Program-made: the position numbers and the translations under genes
The notes under the pieces: model-generated
What the model was told of the DNA's origin: nothing
The model's database searches: none
What the model saw: only the letters and a program-made list of their open reading frames with translations
In this document: positions 35,672 through 46,102 of the stretch, in pieces
How positions within the stretch are numbered: the first letter of the stretch is position 1
How the letters are laid out: the number at the start of each line of letters is the position of its first letter
NCBI RefSeq assembly: GCF_946902045.1
Contig: NZ_OX336253.1
Span: 124,001 to 188,000, forward strand
From: Neisseria sp. Marseille-Q5346
GTDB lineage: Bacteria > Pseudomonadota > Gammaproteobacteria > Burkholderiales > Neisseriaceae
Reading direction: 5' to 3'
DNA: 64,000 nucleotides

Positions 35672-35991
35672 AAATCGCGCTGTTGATATTAATAGGAGGG
35701 TAGAGGTTGAATTGATGATTTTTAAAAGTGCCCTTATGATGGTTTTAAAATTAGAATATTAAACAGACACGGTAAAAGTCTCTGTTGTTTGGATGAAAAA
35801 ATTCGAATACGAAAATTGATTTTCAAAATTTGTCTAAAATCGAAAATTAAATTTAAACTTTGAGTTTGAAAAAGAAAATTCAGACCGTGTTATTTATTTT
35901 TTACAAGCGAATGGGCCGTCTGAAGATTTTGGAAGAGGTTAAGAAAGAGTGAAATTTTAAGAGGACGATGATTGAGGAAGGGAAAATTAAA

Positions 35992-36034
35992 AAATGACAT
36001 GCACAGGCTAGTTAAATAGCTGGGCATGTCATTT
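35992..36034 (-). terminator. Hairpin after the Sel1-repeat gene
   Basis: AAATGACATGC and GCATGTCATTT are perfect 11-base arms with a partly paired inner loop, 30 bases beyond the stop on the minus strand. Confidence 0.65.
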
Positions 36035-36063
36035 GTTAGTAGTCTGAGAATTTCAGACGGCCT

Positions 36064-37491
36064 TTAAACTGCAGAGGATTTTTGAGCAAATTGCTTCCAT
36101 TGAGCTAAAAGCTCTTTGAGAACATCTTGCTGCTCATGTCCATGTTGGATGGCTTCTTGCAGCCAAAAACATGCATTATTGATGTCTTTCTCTACACCCA
36201 GGCCGTGGTAATACAGACAGGCAAGATTATATTGAGACATTGTATCCCTTTGTTTGGCTGCCGCCTCAAACCATTTCGCCGCTTGGGCATAATCGACAGG
36301 TACGCCTTGTCCGCTGTAATACATCATGCCAAGATTGGTTTGTGATTTACTGTGTCCTCGTTCTGCAGACTGAAGGTATAGCTCCAGTGCTTCAGCATAA
36401 TTTTGTTGACGTTTTAAGCCATAGTGCGCTGCAAATGCCAGCTTGTAAAGACGTTCAGCTTCCTGACGTTGGAGGGCGATTTCTTTCGTCAGCTTATAGT
36501 TTTGCTGGTTATTCAATGCGCTGTCAGACAGAAGTTTTTGGTAAGCGACAAGATTACCTAAATCAGCCGAGCGTTGATAATATTGACGCGCGGTGTCTGT
36601 ATCAACTGCTCGTCCCAATCCGTAGCGATGGATATCGCCTAAAAGACGCAATCCTTCCGGGTCATTTTGATCTGCAGCCAATTTAGCATGCTGATAGGCC
36701 TTTTGAGGGTCTCGTTCGGTGTTTTTACCCAGAAGATAGATTTCGGCAAGTGCTACATGCGCATTGCTGTCACCTTGTTCGGCCGCTTTTTCAAACCATT
36801 CCAATGCTTCAGCAGGATTTGATACGGCTAAGAGTTCTGCAAGAGAAGTTTGCGCTGGAACAATGTCGTAATCGGCGGCAATACGCAAATGTTCGATTGC
36901 TTTTTCAGGGTTTTGTGCAACACCTTGCCCCAATTTGTATTGAAGGCCGAGTTGCCAGTGTGCCGCAATAAATCCCTGTGCAGCGGATTGCTGATAAAGT
37001 TTATGGGAATATTCCAAATCAGGAGAGCTGGAATATTGGTAATGCTGGGCTAAGAAGTATTGTGCCTGAGGATTTTGTTGTTCGGCAGCTTTCAGTGCCC
37101 ATTTGACTGCTTCTTGGTCATTGCCATTGTCTGCATATAAACGCATCAGGCGCAGTTGGGCAGGAGCCAATCCTTCTTCGGCAAGCTCCTGATAGGATGC
37201 GATGAGCTTTTCTACTTCTATTCCATTATTTTCTTGTAATTGGAGAAGATTATAGCGGGCGTATAGATGACCAGCTCTTGCAGCTTGCTTTAAATATTCA
37301 ACTGCAATTGCTAAATCTTGTGCATTTTCGTGGTGTTCGATCAGGCATCCTGCCAGCTGAAATGCAGCCTCAACATGCCCGGCTTCTGCTGCTTCGCAGA
37401 GCAATGGGATGGCTCGTGCAAAGTCAGGTGGGTCTTGAGTGATTAATTTTTCTGCTAGCAGAAAAGATTCTTCATATTGTTGAGCATTCAT
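36064..37491 (-). CDS. Sel1-like / TPR repeat protein
   Basis: 475 aa made almost wholly of about twelve Sel1-like helical repeats of 33-38 residues, with consensus A..YLxxAAxxGhxxAxxxLG. Examples are TNLGMMYYSGQGVPVDYAQAAKWFEAAA and GLRLLGDIHRYGLGRAVD (read as parts). There is no signal peptide, so the protein is probably cytoplasmic and likely a protein-binding scaffold. Partners are unknown. No enzyme domain is seen. It is a single gene with a weak ribosome-binding site. Confidence 0.8.
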   Translation of the reverse strand: MNAQQYEESFLLAEKLITQDPPDFARAIPLLCEAAEAGHVEAAFQLAGCLIEHHENAQDLAIAVEYLKQAARAGHLYARYNLLQLQENNGIEVEKLIASYQELAEEGLAPAQLRLMRLYADNGNDQEAVKWALKAAEQQNPQAQYFLAQHYQYSSSPDLEYSHKLYQQSAAQGFIAAHWQLGLQYKLGQGVAQNPEKAIEHLRIAADYDIVPAQTSLAELLAVSNPAEALEWFEKAAEQGDSNAHVALAEIYLLGKNTERDPQKAYQHAKLAADQNDPEGLRLLGDIHRYGLGRAVDTDTARQYYQRSADLGNLVAYQKLLSDSALNNQQNYKLTKEIALQRQEAERLYKLAFAAHYGLKRQQNYAEALELYLQSAERGHSKSQTNLGMMYYSGQGVPVDYAQAAKWFEAAAKQRDTMSQYNLACLYYHGLGVEKDINNACFWLQEAIQHGHEQQDVLKELLAQWKQFAQKSSAV

Positions 37492-37534
37492 CGGTTTGCT
37501 TTTATATTTTGTGAAGGATTAAGAATAAAATAAT

Positions 37535-37554
37535 CGGCCGACAGGGTGCGGCCG
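37535..37554 (-). repeat. Hairpin CGGCCG-N8-CGGCCG
   Basis: GC-rich hairpin in the gap between yhbY and the Sel1 gene, on an otherwise AT-rich background. It may end yhbY transcription in the minus direction, though a long U run is absent. Confidence 0.45.
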
Positions 37555-37715
37555 TTATGATTTTGTAATTTTGAGGTTATTTACAAAAACAGGCAACCGT
37601 ATTTGTATTTTTATACTTAGAATAATGAAATAATTTGTTTTATGCTGCATAAATACAACAGAGGCATGTGATAAAGTGGGTTGAGAAAATACTTCTGCTG
37701 TTTATTCACTTTAAA

Positions 37716-38003
37716 TTATTTATCGTCCGATTTTTTACGCCACAAAACAAGTAATTTGCCAATATGTTGCACCAGTTGAGCACCCAGTGTTTCACACAGG
37801 GCATTGCAAATTTCAATACGTTCTGCACGGTCATCGCCAAAAACACGGACTTTAATCAATTCGTGTGCTGTCAATGCGGCGTCGGTTTCTTTAATGACGG
37901 AGTCGGTCAAACCTTGTTGGCCAACAATAACAACGGGATGAAGGTGGTGTGCTTGGGCTTTCAAGGCCAAAATTTCTTTGGTGCTTAGTTTGTTGTCGCT
38001 CAT
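37716..38003 (-). CDS. yhbY: Ribosome assembly RNA-binding protein, YhbY/CRS1 type
   Basis: 95 aa, the length of E. coli YhbY. It has LKAQAHHLHPVVIVGQQGLTDSVIKETDAAL (parts: HHLHPVVIVGQQGLT) and HELIKVRVFGDDRAER, the CRM-domain signature with its GxxG loop. It binds 50S precursors. It is divergent from rlmE, as in many proteobacteria, linking two ribosome maturation genes. Confidence 0.92.
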   Translation of the reverse strand: MSDNKLSTKEILALKAQAHHLHPVVIVGQQGLTDSVIKETDAALTAHELIKVRVFGDDRAERIEICNALCETLGAQLVQHIGKLLVLWRKKSDDK

Positions 38004-38038
38004 TTTGATAAGTATCCAATTAAAAAGAATAATGGCTA

Positions 38039-38084
38039 TATTGTACGCGATTTAGAACATTTACGGGAGAAATAACGTACAATA
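38039..38084. promoter_or_regulatory. Mirror-image divergent promoters of yhbY and rlmE
   Basis: CGTACAATA reads toward each gene: 38047-38039 toward yhbY and 38076-38084 toward rlmE, forming a perfect 9-bp inverted repeat with a 28-base spacer. TACAAT is a good -10 on each side, so the two promoters would overlap at their -35 regions. Confidence 0.5.
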
Positions 38085-38115
38085 CTGGTTTTTAACTTAA
38101 GTATTTCAAACCAAT

Positions 38116-38736
38116 ATGGCTGTACGCTCAAAATCTTCAAAAGCATGGCTGCATGAGCATGTCAACGATCATTATGTCCATATGGCACAAAAGGATGGAT
38201 ATCGTGCCCGAGCGGCTTATAAATTATTAGAAATCAATCAGAAAGATAAATTGATCAAGCCGGGTACGGTCTTAGCGGATTTGGGTAGTGCGCCGGGAAG
38301 TTGGTCACAGGTGGCAGCCAAGCTGGTTGGTAAAACAGGGGCGGTGTTTGCATTGGATATTTTACCGATGGATGCGATTGATGGTGTGTTGTTTATTCAG
38401 GGTGATTTTAGGGAAGATGCTGTTTTGGAGCAGTTTGAAGCTTTGTTGGATAATCGCCCGTTAGACCTTGTAATCTGTGATATGGCACCCAATATGTCAG
38501 GCAATGCCGTAACAGACCAGGCACGCAGTTTTTACCTGTGTGAACTGGCTTTGGATTTTGCCTCGCAGCATTTGAAACCCGGAGGCAGTTTTTTGGTGAA
38601 GGTGTTTCAAGGCGTGGGCTATCAGGAATATACGGCGGCAATGCGCGAAATTTTTGCCAGTGTACAAACTAGAAAGCCGGATGCTTCCCGCAATCGTTCC
38701 AGTGAGATTTACCTATTAGGCAAAAATAAACGCTGA
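38116..38736 (+). CDS. rlmE: 23S rRNA 2'-O-ribose methyltransferase RlmE (FtsJ)
   Basis: 206 aa. It methylates U2552 of 23S rRNA during late 50S assembly. The SAM-binding motif is LADLGSAPGSWSQVA (about residues 54-68), the Asp of VICDMAPNMSG and the Lys of GGSFLVKVFQG belong to the K-D-K-E catalytic set. It lies upstream of ftsH on the same strand, the classic rlmE-ftsH order. Confidence 0.95.
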   Translation: MAVRSKSSKAWLHEHVNDHYVHMAQKDGYRARAAYKLLEINQKDKLIKPGTVLADLGSAPGSWSQVAAKLVGKTGAVFALDILPMDAIDGVLFIQGDFREDAVLEQFEALLDNRPLDLVICDMAPNMSGNAVTDQARSFYLCELALDFASQHLKPGGSFLVKVFQGVGYQEYTAAMREIFASVQTRKPDASRNRSSEIYLLGKNKR

Positions 38737-38806
38737 CAATGTAGGGTGGGTGCTTTAAAATTCTTTCCCTTGATTTTATTTATTTTGTAACCATGGAGCC
38801 TGTTCA

Positions 38807-40768
38807 GTGGGGAATACCATTAAAAACATATTAGTCTGGGTAGTGGGTGGTGCTATGCTTTTAGCAGCATTCAATGCACTCAGCGATAAGCAGGAAGATA
38901 AACAGCAAATCGAATATTCTCAATTTATTCAGCAAGTTAATAGTGGCGAAGTATCCAATGTCAATATTGAAGGATCTGTTGTCAGCGGCTATCTGATTAA
39001 AGGTGAGCGCACCGATAAAACTGCCTTCTATACCAATGCGCCTTTGGATGACAACTTGGTTAAAACACTGTTGGATAACAAAGTACGCGTCAAAGTGACT
39101 CCGGAAGAAAAACCAAGCATGCTGGCCAGTCTGTTTTACAGCCTGCTGCCTGTTTTGTTGTTGATCGGTGCATGGTTCTACTTCATGCGCATGCAAAGCG
39201 GCGGTGGCGGTAAAGGCGGCGCCTTCTCTTTTGGTAAAAGCCGTGCGCGTTTGTTGGATAAAGATTCCAATAAAGTGACTTTTGCCGATGTTGCCGGTTG
39301 TGATGAGGCAAAAGAAGAAGTACAAGAAATCGTAGATTATTTAAAAGCCCCCAATCGTTACCAAAGCTTAGGCGGTCGTGTGCCGCGCGGTATTTTGTTG
39401 GCTGGTAGCCCTGGTACGGGTAAAACATTGCTGGCCAAAGCGATTGCTGGTGAGGCAGGGGTGCCATTCTTCAGTATCTCAGGTTCTGACTTCGTAGAAA
39501 TGTTTGTCGGTGTCGGTGCGAGCCGTGTCCGCGATATGTTCGAGCAGGCCAAGAAAAACGCTCCATGTATCATCTTTATTGATGAAATTGATGCGGTCGG
39601 CCGTCAGCGTGGTGCCGGTTTGGGCGGTGGCAATGATGAGCGTGAGCAAACATTAAACCAATTATTGGTTGAAATGGATGGTTTTGAAAGTAATCAAACC
39701 GTTATTGTGATTGCAGCAACCAACCGCCCTGATGTACTTGACCCTGCGTTGCAGCGTCCGGGCCGTTTTGACCGTCAAGTCGTTGTTCCATTGCCTGATA
39801 TTCGTGGCCGTGAGCAAATCTTGAAAGTTCACGCTAAAAAAGTGCCTTTGGATGCATCTGTAGATTTGACTTCTTTGGCTCGTGGTACACCTGGTTTTTC
39901 AGGTGCAGATTTGGCAAACTTGGTCAATGAAGCTGCTTTGTTTGCCGGTCGTCGTAATAAAGTTAAAGTCGATCAAAGCGACTTTGAAGATGCTAAAGAC
40001 AAAATCTACATGGGTCCGGAGCGTCGCAGTATGGTAATGCACGAAGATGAAAAACGTGCGACAGCCTATCATGAGGCCGGTCATGCAATCGTAGCGGAAA
40101 GCCTGCCGTTTACCGATCCGGTTCACAAAGTAACGATTATGCCTCGTGGCCGTGCATTGGGTTTGACTTGGCAACTGCCTGAGCGTGACCGCATCAGTAT
40201 GTACAAAGACCAAATGCTGAGCCAGCTCTCAATCTTGTTTGGTGGCCGTATTGCTGAAGATATTTTTATTGGCCGTATTTCTACCGGCGCATCTAACGAC
40301 TTCGAGCGTGCAACTCAAATGGCACGCGAGATGGTAACGCGTTATGGTATGAGCGACAAAATGGGTGTGATGGTTTATGCTGAGAACGAAGGTGAAGTAT
40401 TCTTGGGTCGCAGCGTAACCCGTTCTCAAAATATTTCCGAGAAAACTCAACAAGATATCGATGCGGAAATCCGCCGTATTTTGGATGAGCAATACCAAGT
40501 GGCTTACAAAATCTTGGATGAAAATCGCGATAAGATGGAAACCATGTGCAAAGCACTGATGGATTGGGAAACCATCGATCGAGATCAAGTTTTGGAAATT
40601 ATGGCCGGTAAACAGCCTAGTCCGCCTAAAGATTACAGCCACAATGTCCGTGATGACAAAGTAGAAGAGCCTGAGGCGCCTGTTGCTGAAGCTGCTGAAC
40701 CTGTTGAGCAAAATGAGGTTCAGAATACTGAGTCAGTAGAAGCAGACAAAACAGATAAATCTGTATAA
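38807..40768 (+). CDS. ftsH: ATP-dependent zinc metalloprotease FtsH
   Basis: 653 aa from a GTG with GGAG upstream. Two membrane helices (residues about 5-23 and 105-125) flank a periplasmic domain. Walker A GSPGTGKT is at 200-207, the SRH contains [18 protein letters not shown], and the zinc site is HEAGH at 422-426. It degrades misfolded membrane proteins and regulatory proteins such as LpxC in relatives. The C-terminal tail from about 605 is acidic and Glu/Val/Pro rich. A terminator and an inverted DUS pair follow. Confidence 0.97.
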   Translation: MGNTIKNILVWVVGGAMLLAAFNALSDKQEDKQQIEYSQFIQQVNSGEVSNVNIEGSVVSGYLIKGERTDKTAFYTNAPLDDNLVKTLLDNKVRVKVTPEEKPSMLASLFYSLLPVLLLIGAWFYFMRMQSGGGGKGGAFSFGKSRARLLDKDSNKVTFADVAGCDEAKEEVQEIVDYLKAPNRYQSLGGRVPRGILLAGSPGTGKTLLAKAIAGEAGVPFFSISGSDFVEMFVGVGASRVRDMFEQAKKNAPCIIFIDEIDAVGRQRGAGLGGGNDEREQTLNQLLVEMDGFESNQTVIVIAATNRPDVLDPALQRPGRFDRQVVVPLPDIRGREQILKVHAKKVPLDASVDLTSLARGTPGFSGADLANLVNEAALFAGRRNKVKVDQSDFEDAKDKIYMGPERRSMVMHEDEKRATAYHEAGHAIVAESLPFTDPVHKVTIMPRGRALGLTWQLPERDRISMYKDQMLSQLSILFGGRIAEDIFIGRISTGASNDFERATQMAREMVTRYGMSDKMGVMVYAENEGEVFLGRSVTRSQNISEKTQQDIDAEIRRILDEQYQVAYKILDENRDKMETMCKALMDWETIDRDQVLEIMAGKQPSPPKDYSHNVRDDKVEEPEAPVAEAAEPVEQNEVQNTESVEADKTDKSV

Positions 40769-40780
40769 GGTCTGAAACAG

Positions 40781-40810
40781 AAAACGGTAGCTTTAAGCTA
40801 CCGTTTTTAT
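40781..40810 (+). terminator. Terminator of ftsH
   Basis: AAAACGGTAGC and GCTACCGTTTT arms with a five-base loop, then Ts. Confidence 0.87.
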
Positions 40811-40826
40811 TTTGAAGATAAGCTAA

Positions 40827-40854
40827 AGGCCGTCTGAAAAGCTTCAGACGGCCT
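40827..40854. repeat. Inverted DUS pair between ftsH and tpx
   Basis: AGGCCGTCTGAA and its complement with a four-base spacer. It also serves as the end of the convergent tpx gene. Confidence 0.82.
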
Positions 40855-40870
40855 GATTTTATTTGGTTAA

Positions 40871-41365
40871 TTACAAAACAGCCAAAGCCGCTTCGTAGTC
40901 AGGCTCGTTCGCAATTTCAGAAACCAACTCAGCGTGGAGAACTTGGTTTTGCTCGTTCAAAACCACCACTGCGCGGGCAGTAAGGCCGCGTAATGGGCTT
41001 TCTGTCAGTGTAACACCATAATCGTTAGAAAAGCTGCTGCGGAATGTAGAAAGTGTCACTACATTTTCCAAACCTTCTGCACCGCAGAAACGGGCTTGTG
41101 CAAACGGTAAATCGGCAGAAATGCACAAGACTACGGTATTGTCCAAAGACGAGGCACGTTTGTTGAAAGTGCGGACGGACTGGGCGCATACGCCGGTGTC
41201 AATACTAGGGAAAATATTCAGCACTTTGCGTTTGCCTGCAAAGTCAGCCAATGATTTCTCAGATAGGTCTGCCGCTACCAATGTGAAATCAGGTGCAACT
41301 TGGCCGGTAGCAGGCAAATTGCTGTTTGTAGAAATAGGTGAGCCTTGGAAAGTAACTTGAGCCAT
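40871..41365 (-). CDS. tpx: Thiol peroxidase (Tpx), atypical 2-Cys peroxiredoxin
   Basis: 164 aa. It reduces organic peroxides and H2O2 using thioredoxin. The peroxidatic Cys60 is in [16 protein letters not shown], and the resolving Cys94 in [11 protein letters not shown], the Tpx spacing of 34 residues. AAGGAC precedes ATG. It is alone on the strand together with the lipoprotein gene upstream, 43 bases away. Confidence 0.95.
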   Translation of the reverse strand: MAQVTFQGSPISTNSNLPATGQVAPDFTLVAADLSEKSLADFAGKRKVLNIFPSIDTGVCAQSVRTFNKRASSLDNTVVLCISADLPFAQARFCGAEGLENVVTLSTFRSSFSNDYGVTLTESPLRGLTARAVVVLNEQNQVLHAELVSEIANEPDYEAALAVL

Positions 41366-41407
41366 GATTCAGTCCTTGTGTCAGGGGAAAATAGGATGGT
41401 CAGGGGT

Positions 41408-41947
41408 TTAGTAATGGCGGCGACGGAAATAGAACATGCCTTCGCTGTCAATTTCTAAAATATAGCGGCCGTTTTGTACGGCGGCATAACCGCTTTTGCC
41501 CTCGGTATAAGGCTGTAAAGCAGCGTGTGAAATCAGATAGTCGGTCAGTTTGTTGCCGTCTTGGGCAATATTGTCTACCATTTTTGCAAAGACAGTGTGG
41601 CAGACGCCGTTGGCTGACCAGCCGGCTAAAACGCCTTTTTCATTTTTTTCCATGCATTGGCCGCTGATGACTTCTAAGTCGGTAGGGTGCTTGCCAATCA
41701 GATTGATAACACCGCCCTCTATACCATTAATGGGATAAGTGCGTTGTTTTTTACCTTCTTTCGTTTCGCCTTCTTGAGCTGTACCTAAATCCAAACCGGC
41801 TATGGCTTGTTCATCGATATATTTAACTTTGAAGGTAGGCTTGGGTGCTTTGCCTGAAGCAGCATCATTGGCTACAGTATCTTCAGATTTACCGCCGCAG
41901 GCAGCCAAAGATAGGCTGAGCAAGATAAGGGGGAAGGTTTTTTTCAT
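41408..41947 (-). CDS. Lipoprotein of unknown function
   Basis: 179 aa. The N-terminus ILLSLSLAACGGK is a standard lipobox signal with Cys17 as the acylated residue, so it should be a periplasm-facing lipoprotein. The body has two Cys (residues about 98 and 116) that might form a disulfide. No domain is recognised. AGGG lies before ATG. It precedes tpx on the same strand, and the two might form a small oxidative-stress unit, which is only inference. Confidence 0.72.
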   Translation of the reverse strand: MKKTFPLILLSLSLAACGGKSEDTVANDAASGKAPKPTFKVKYIDEQAIAGLDLGTAQEGETKEGKKQRTYPINGIEGGVINLIGKHPTDLEVISGQCMEKNEKGVLAGWSANGVCHTVFAKMVDNIAQDGNKLTDYLISHAALQPYTEGKSGYAAVQNGRYILEIDSEGMFYFRRRHY

Positions 41948-41996
41948 ATGAGAAACCCTAGAAAACGATTATATTTCAAATGATAAACGATATTAT

Positions 41997-42021
41997 GGCC
42001 GTCTGAAATATTCAGACGGCC
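41997..42021. terminator. Inverted DUS pair after trpS
   Basis: 11-base arms GGCCGTCTGAA / TTCAGACGGCC around ATA, ten bases beyond the trpS stop. Confidence 0.8.
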
Positions 42022-42030
42022 TTACTATTA

Positions 42031-43041
42031 TTATTTCAACGGACGAATACCTACTGCATCGCGTACTTTATCCAACAATTCGCGTGCTTCTTTACGCGCT
42101 TTTTGTGCGCCGGCCTGCAAAATGTCTTCAATTTGAGAGGGTTTGGCTGTCAACTCATTGTAACGCTCGCGGGGTTCTGCGAGTTCGGCATTGATTTTTG
42201 CACCCAAGAGTTTCTTAGCTTCGCCCCAAGCAAGGCCTTCGGCCAGCATTTGCGTGAACTCGGCAGTTTCAGACGGCGTGGAGAAGGCTTTGTAGATTTC
42301 AAACAGAGGACTTTCATCAGGCTGTTTCGGCTCGCCGGGTTCTTTCATATTGGTGATAATTTTGTTAACCGATTTTTGGGTTTTCTTGTCATTTTCCCAA
42401 AGTGGAATGGTGTTGCTGTAGGATTTGGACATTTTACGTCCGTCCAAGCCGACCAAGAGTTCGACATTTTCGTCGATTTTTACTTCAGGCAGGGTGAAGA
42501 GTTCTTGGAAGCGATGGTTGAAGCGGCCGGCAATATCACGTGCCATTTCAACGTGTTGGATTTGGTCGCGACCGACTGGTACTTCATGGGCATTGAACAT
42601 AAGAATGTCGGCAGTCATGAGGATAGGATAGCTGTACAGGCCCATTTCCACGCCGTGATCCGGATCTTCCTGACCGTTTTCGGTATTTGCCTGTACTGCG
42701 GCTTTATAAGCGTGAGCGCGGTTCATCAGGCCTTTTGCAGTGATACAGGTCAGAATCCAGTTCAACTCCATCACCTCGGGAATATCGCTTTGACGATAGA
42801 AAGTGGTCTGTTCCGGATTGAGTCCGCAGGCAAGCCATGTGGCGGCAACAGCTTGAGTAGATTGATGAATCATTTCCGGCTCATGACATTTGATGATGCC
42901 GTGATAGTCGGCCAAAAAGAGGAATGATTCGGTATTGGAATCTTGCGCCGCGCGGATGGCCGGGCGGATGGCACCGACATAGTTGCCCAAGTGTGGAATA
43001 CCTGTTGTGGTAACACCTGTTAAAACTCGTTTTTTGCTCAT
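42031..43041 (-). CDS. trpS: Tryptophanyl-tRNA synthetase
   Basis: 336 aa from ATG 43041, with AAGGATA upstream; the 41-residue extension of the frame lacks similarity. It charges tRNA(Trp). The class I signatures are [12 protein letters not shown] (HIGH region) and [13 protein letters not shown] (KMSKS). A DUS lies inside the gene near 42267. It is divergent from clpB, with an AT-rich gap. Confidence 0.96.
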   Translation of the reverse strand: MSKKRVLTGVTTTGIPHLGNYVGAIRPAIRAAQDSNTESFLFLADYHGIIKCHEPEMIHQSTQAVAATWLACGLNPEQTTFYRQSDIPEVMELNWILTCITAKGLMNRAHAYKAAVQANTENGQEDPDHGVEMGLYSYPILMTADILMFNAHEVPVGRDQIQHVEMARDIAGRFNHRFQELFTLPEVKIDENVELLVGLDGRKMSKSYSNTIPLWENDKKTQKSVNKIITNMKEPGEPKQPDESPLFEIYKAFSTPSETAEFTQMLAEGLAWGEAKKLLGAKINAELAEPRERYNELTAKPSQIEDILQAGAQKARKEARELLDKVRDAVGIRPLK

Positions 43042-43059
43042 GAAAGTATCCTTCGGCAC

Positions 43060-43127
43060 AAAGGCCGTCTGAAAATAAATATGGTGCCGATTATACCTGA
43101 TTATTCTTGATTTTTCAGACGGCCTTT
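43060..43127. repeat. Inverted DUS pair upstream of trpS
   Basis: 16-base arms with a 36-base spacer between the trpS start and the clpB promoter. Confidence 0.72.
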
Positions 43128-43235
43128 TGAGTAAAGGGTAACTGGATAATAAAGTTATACACATAAAATTATAAAAATAAAACTTTATAAAACAACAAGA
43201 TAATAAAAATTTTTAATTAATGGAGTAAATAGCTA

Positions 43236-43263
43236 TTGAGTTATCCACATTTGCGCTTATATA
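43236..43263 (+). promoter_or_regulatory. Candidate promoter of clpB
   Basis: TTGAGT (43236-43241), 16 bases, TATATA (43258-43263), then about 35 bases to the ATG. No convincing sigma-32 element was seen, though clpB is a heat-shock gene in many bacteria. Confidence 0.4.
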
Positions 43264-43298
43264 GGCTCTAACAGAATATATTTGAAGAGGAACTTAAA

Positions 43299-45872
43299 AT
43301 GAGATTTGATAAATTAACTGCCAAATTTCAGCAAGCTCTGCAAGAAGGTCAAAGTCTGGCTTTAGCTGCGGACAGCAGCTATCTTGAGGCCGGCTTTATC
43401 TTAAAAGCGTTGCTTGACGATCAAAACAGTGGTGCTGCTGCGTTACTGGCTCATGCAGGTGTGAATGTGCCTCAAGTGAAACAACGTTTGCAGCAACATT
43501 TGAGCAGCTTGCCAAAAGTATCCGGTCAAGGCGGCGATATTATGCCTAGCCGTGAGCTGCAAGCTGTATTGAACTTGATGGACAAGGCTGCAACCAAACG
43601 TGGCGATGCCTATATCGCCAGCGAACTTTTCCTGCTGGCTTTGGTTCAGCAGAATGATGCGACCGGCAAAATTTTGAAAGAAGCCGGTGCGACCGAACAA
43701 AATATCAATGCCGCGATCGATGCGGTACGAGGAGGACAAAACGTGAACGATGCGAATGCTGAAGACCAACGCGATGCTTTGAAAAAATACACACTCGACC
43801 TGACTCAACGCGCCCGTGACGGTAAGCTCGACCCCGTTATCGGTCGTGATGATGAAATCCGCCGTGCAATTCAGGTATTGCAACGCCGTACCAAAAACAA
43901 CCCTGTGCTGATTGGTGAGCCGGGTGTAGGTAAAACCGCTATTGTTGAAGGCTTGGCGCAACGCATTGTTAACGGCGAAGTGCCTGAATCCCTGCGTAAC
44001 AAACGTCTTTTGGTTTTGGACTTGGCGGCTTTGATTGCCGGCGCGAAATACCGCGGCGAATTTGAAGAACGCTTGAAAGGCGTGTTGAACGACTTGGCTA
44101 AAGACGATGGCAACACTCTGATTTTCATTGACGAAATCCATACTTTGGTTGGCGCAGGTAAAACCGACGGCGCAATGGATGCAGGCAATATGCTGAAACC
44201 GGCTTTAGCGCGTGGCGAATTGCACTGTATCGGTGCGACTACTTTGGACGAATACCGTCAATACATTGAGAAAGACGCGGCACTCGAACGCCGCTTCCAA
44301 AAAGTATTGGTTGGCGAGCCAAGTGTGGAAGATACCATCGCTATTTTGCGCGGTTTGCAAGAGCGTTATGAGATCCACCACGGTATCGATATTACCGACC
44401 CTGCTATCGTTGCTGCAGCGGAGTTGAGTGACCGTTACATTACCGACCGCTTCCTGCCTGATAAAGCGATTGATTTGATTGACGAAGCTGCCAGCCGCAT
44501 CAAAATGGAGCTGGACAGCAAACCCGAGCAGATGGACAAACTCGACCGCCGCATCATCCAGCTCAAAATGGAAAAAATGCACGTTGCCAAAGAAAGCGAT
44601 GACGCCAGCAAAAAACGTTTGGAACTGATAGATGAGGAAATCGACGGCTTGCAAAAAGAATACGCCGATTTGGACGAAATCTGGAAAGCCGAGAAAGCCG
44701 CCTCTTCCAGCACTGCCGACATCAAGAAACAGATGGACGACATCAAAGTCAAAATCGAGCAGGCCAAACGCCAAGGCGACTTTGCCCGCGCGTCTGAACT
44801 CGAATACGGTGAGTTGCCGAAATTGGGTGCACAGTTGCAAGCTGCGGAAAGTAACCCCGACGGCAAAAAACAAAACAAACTTTTCCGTACCGAAGTTGGT
44901 GCGGACGAAGTGGCCGAAATCGTATCGCGTATGACCGGCATCCCTGTGTCCAAAATGATGGAAGGCGAACGCGACAAGCTGCTGAAGATGGAAGAAGTAT
45001 TGCACCGCCGCGTGGTTGGTCAAGACGAAGCCGTGCGCGCCGTGTCTGACGCCATCCGCCGCAGCCGTTCCGGTTTGGCCGATCCAAACAAACCTTACGG
45101 CAGCTTCCTGTTCCTAGGTCCGACCGGTGTGGGTAAAACCGAGTTGTGCAAAGCTTTGGCAGGCTTCCTGTTTGACAGCGAAGATCATCTGATTCGTATC
45201 GATATGTCCGAATACATGGAAAAACATGCTGTTGCCCGCTTAATCGGTGCGCCTCCCGGCTATGTTGGTTACGAAGAGGGCGGTTACCTGACTGAGCAAG
45301 TCCGCCGCAAACCATACAGCGTGATTCTTTTGGATGAAGTGGAAAAAGCCCATCCGGACGTATTCAACATCTTGCTGCAAGTATTGGATGACGGCCGCTT
45401 GACCGACGGACAAGGCCGTACCGTAGACTTCAAAAATACCGTTATCGTGATGACTTCCAATATTGGTAGCCAACATATCCAACAAATGGGTACTCAGGAC
45501 TACGAAGCGGTGAAAGAAGTTGTGATGGAGGATGTGAAAGAACATTTCCGTCCTGAAATGATTAACCGTATTGACGAAGTCGTCGTGTTCCACGGTTTGG
45601 ATCAGGCCAATATCCGCAGCATTGCGAAAATCCAGCTTAAAGGTTTGGAAAAACGTTTGGAAGCGCAACATCTGCATCTGAAAGTCGATGATGCTGCCTT
45701 GGATCTGATTGCCAAAGCCGGTTTTGATCCTGTGTATGGTGCCCGTCCGCTCAAACGTGCCATCCAGTCAGAAATCGAAAATACGCTGGCAAAAGCATTG
45801 CTTGAAGGAAAATATGCACCTGATAGCACAATCCATGTTAAAGAAGAGGGTGGTAAGCTCTTGTTTGCATAA
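43299..45872 (+). CDS. clpB: ATP-dependent disaggregase ClpB
   Basis: 857 aa AAA+ chaperone that works with DnaK to dissolve aggregates. The N-domain covers residues 1-145. NBD1 has Walker A GEPGVGKT at 206-213, the coiled-coil middle domain runs about 410-525, and NBD2 has GPTGVGKT at 607-614. The ClpB type, rather than ClpA, is shown by the middle domain and the lack of the IGF loop for ClpP. GAGGA lies before ATG. It is divergent from trpS. Confidence 0.97.
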   Translation: MRFDKLTAKFQQALQEGQSLALAADSSYLEAGFILKALLDDQNSGAAALLAHAGVNVPQVKQRLQQHLSSLPKVSGQGGDIMPSRELQAVLNLMDKAATKRGDAYIASELFLLALVQQNDATGKILKEAGATEQNINAAIDAVRGGQNVNDANAEDQRDALKKYTLDLTQRARDGKLDPVIGRDDEIRRAIQVLQRRTKNNPVLIGEPGVGKTAIVEGLAQRIVNGEVPESLRNKRLLVLDLAALIAGAKYRGEFEERLKGVLNDLAKDDGNTLIFIDEIHTLVGAGKTDGAMDAGNMLKPALARGELHCIGATTLDEYRQYIEKDAALERRFQKVLVGEPSVEDTIAILRGLQERYEIHHGIDITDPAIVAAAELSDRYITDRFLPDKAIDLIDEAASRIKMELDSKPEQMDKLDRRIIQLKMEKMHVAKESDDASKKRLELIDEEIDGLQKEYADLDEIWKAEKAASSSTADIKKQMDDIKVKIEQAKRQGDFARASELEYGELPKLGAQLQAAESNPDGKKQNKLFRTEVGADEVAEIVSRMTGIPVSKMMEGERDKLLKMEEVLHRRVVGQDEAVRAVSDAIRRSRSGLADPNKPYGSFLFLGPTGVGKTELCKALAGFLFDSEDHLIRIDMSEYMEKHAVARLIGAPPGYVGYEEGGYLTEQVRRKPYSVILLDEVEKAHPDVFNILLQVLDDGRLTDGQGRTVDFKNTVIVMTSNIGSQHIQQMGTQDYEAVKEVVMEDVKEHFRPEMINRIDEVVVFHGLDQANIRSIAKIQLKGLEKRLEAQHLHLKVDDAALDLIAKAGFDPVYGARPLKRAIQSEIENTLAKALLEGKYAPDSTIHVKEEGGKLLFA

Positions 45873-45900
45873 GGTTAAAATAATGTAGTATGTTGTTGTA

Positions 45901-45933
45901 AAAAGGCCGTCTGAAAGAATTCAGACGGCCTTT
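45901..45933. terminator. Inverted DUS pair after clpB
   Basis: 14-base arms with a four-base loop and flanking A and T runs. Confidence 0.85.
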
Positions 45934-46102
45934 CTTAATTATTGATTCATATCATATATTTATTATGTAATTTAATTATTCATTGAATTTTAGAGGATAT
46001 TAATTGAAAATCTTGTGCCGTGGATTGATAAAGAATGCGATATAATCCGACCTATTTGCCGAAGTTCTTGCTAAATATCTCATCTTATGTAATAATACTA
46101 CA

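Larger units (their letters stand above)
35443..36063. other. Long AT-rich intergenic region upstream of aceE
   Basis: About 620 bases with no credible gene. It holds the palindrome at 35477-35491, a 10-bp direct repeat at 35625 and 35662, several GAAAATT words, an imperfect inverted pair ACACGGT (about 35767) / ACCGTGT (about 35884), a single DUS near 35914 and a hairpin at 35992-36034. The region controls aceE on one side and ends the Sel1 gene on the other. Confidence 0.65.

Noticed and set aside
37535..37554. Riboswitch in the gap between yhbY and the Sel1 gene
   Set aside because: Only one short GC hairpin is present; there is no larger conserved fold or expression platform.
42103..42927. 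274-codon plus-strand open frame
   Set aside because: Antisense of trpS, which has all class I synthetase motifs.
43201..43263. Sigma-32 heat-shock promoter for clpB
   Set aside because: No CTTGAA / CCCCAT pair at usual spacing; only a sigma-70-like candidate was found.
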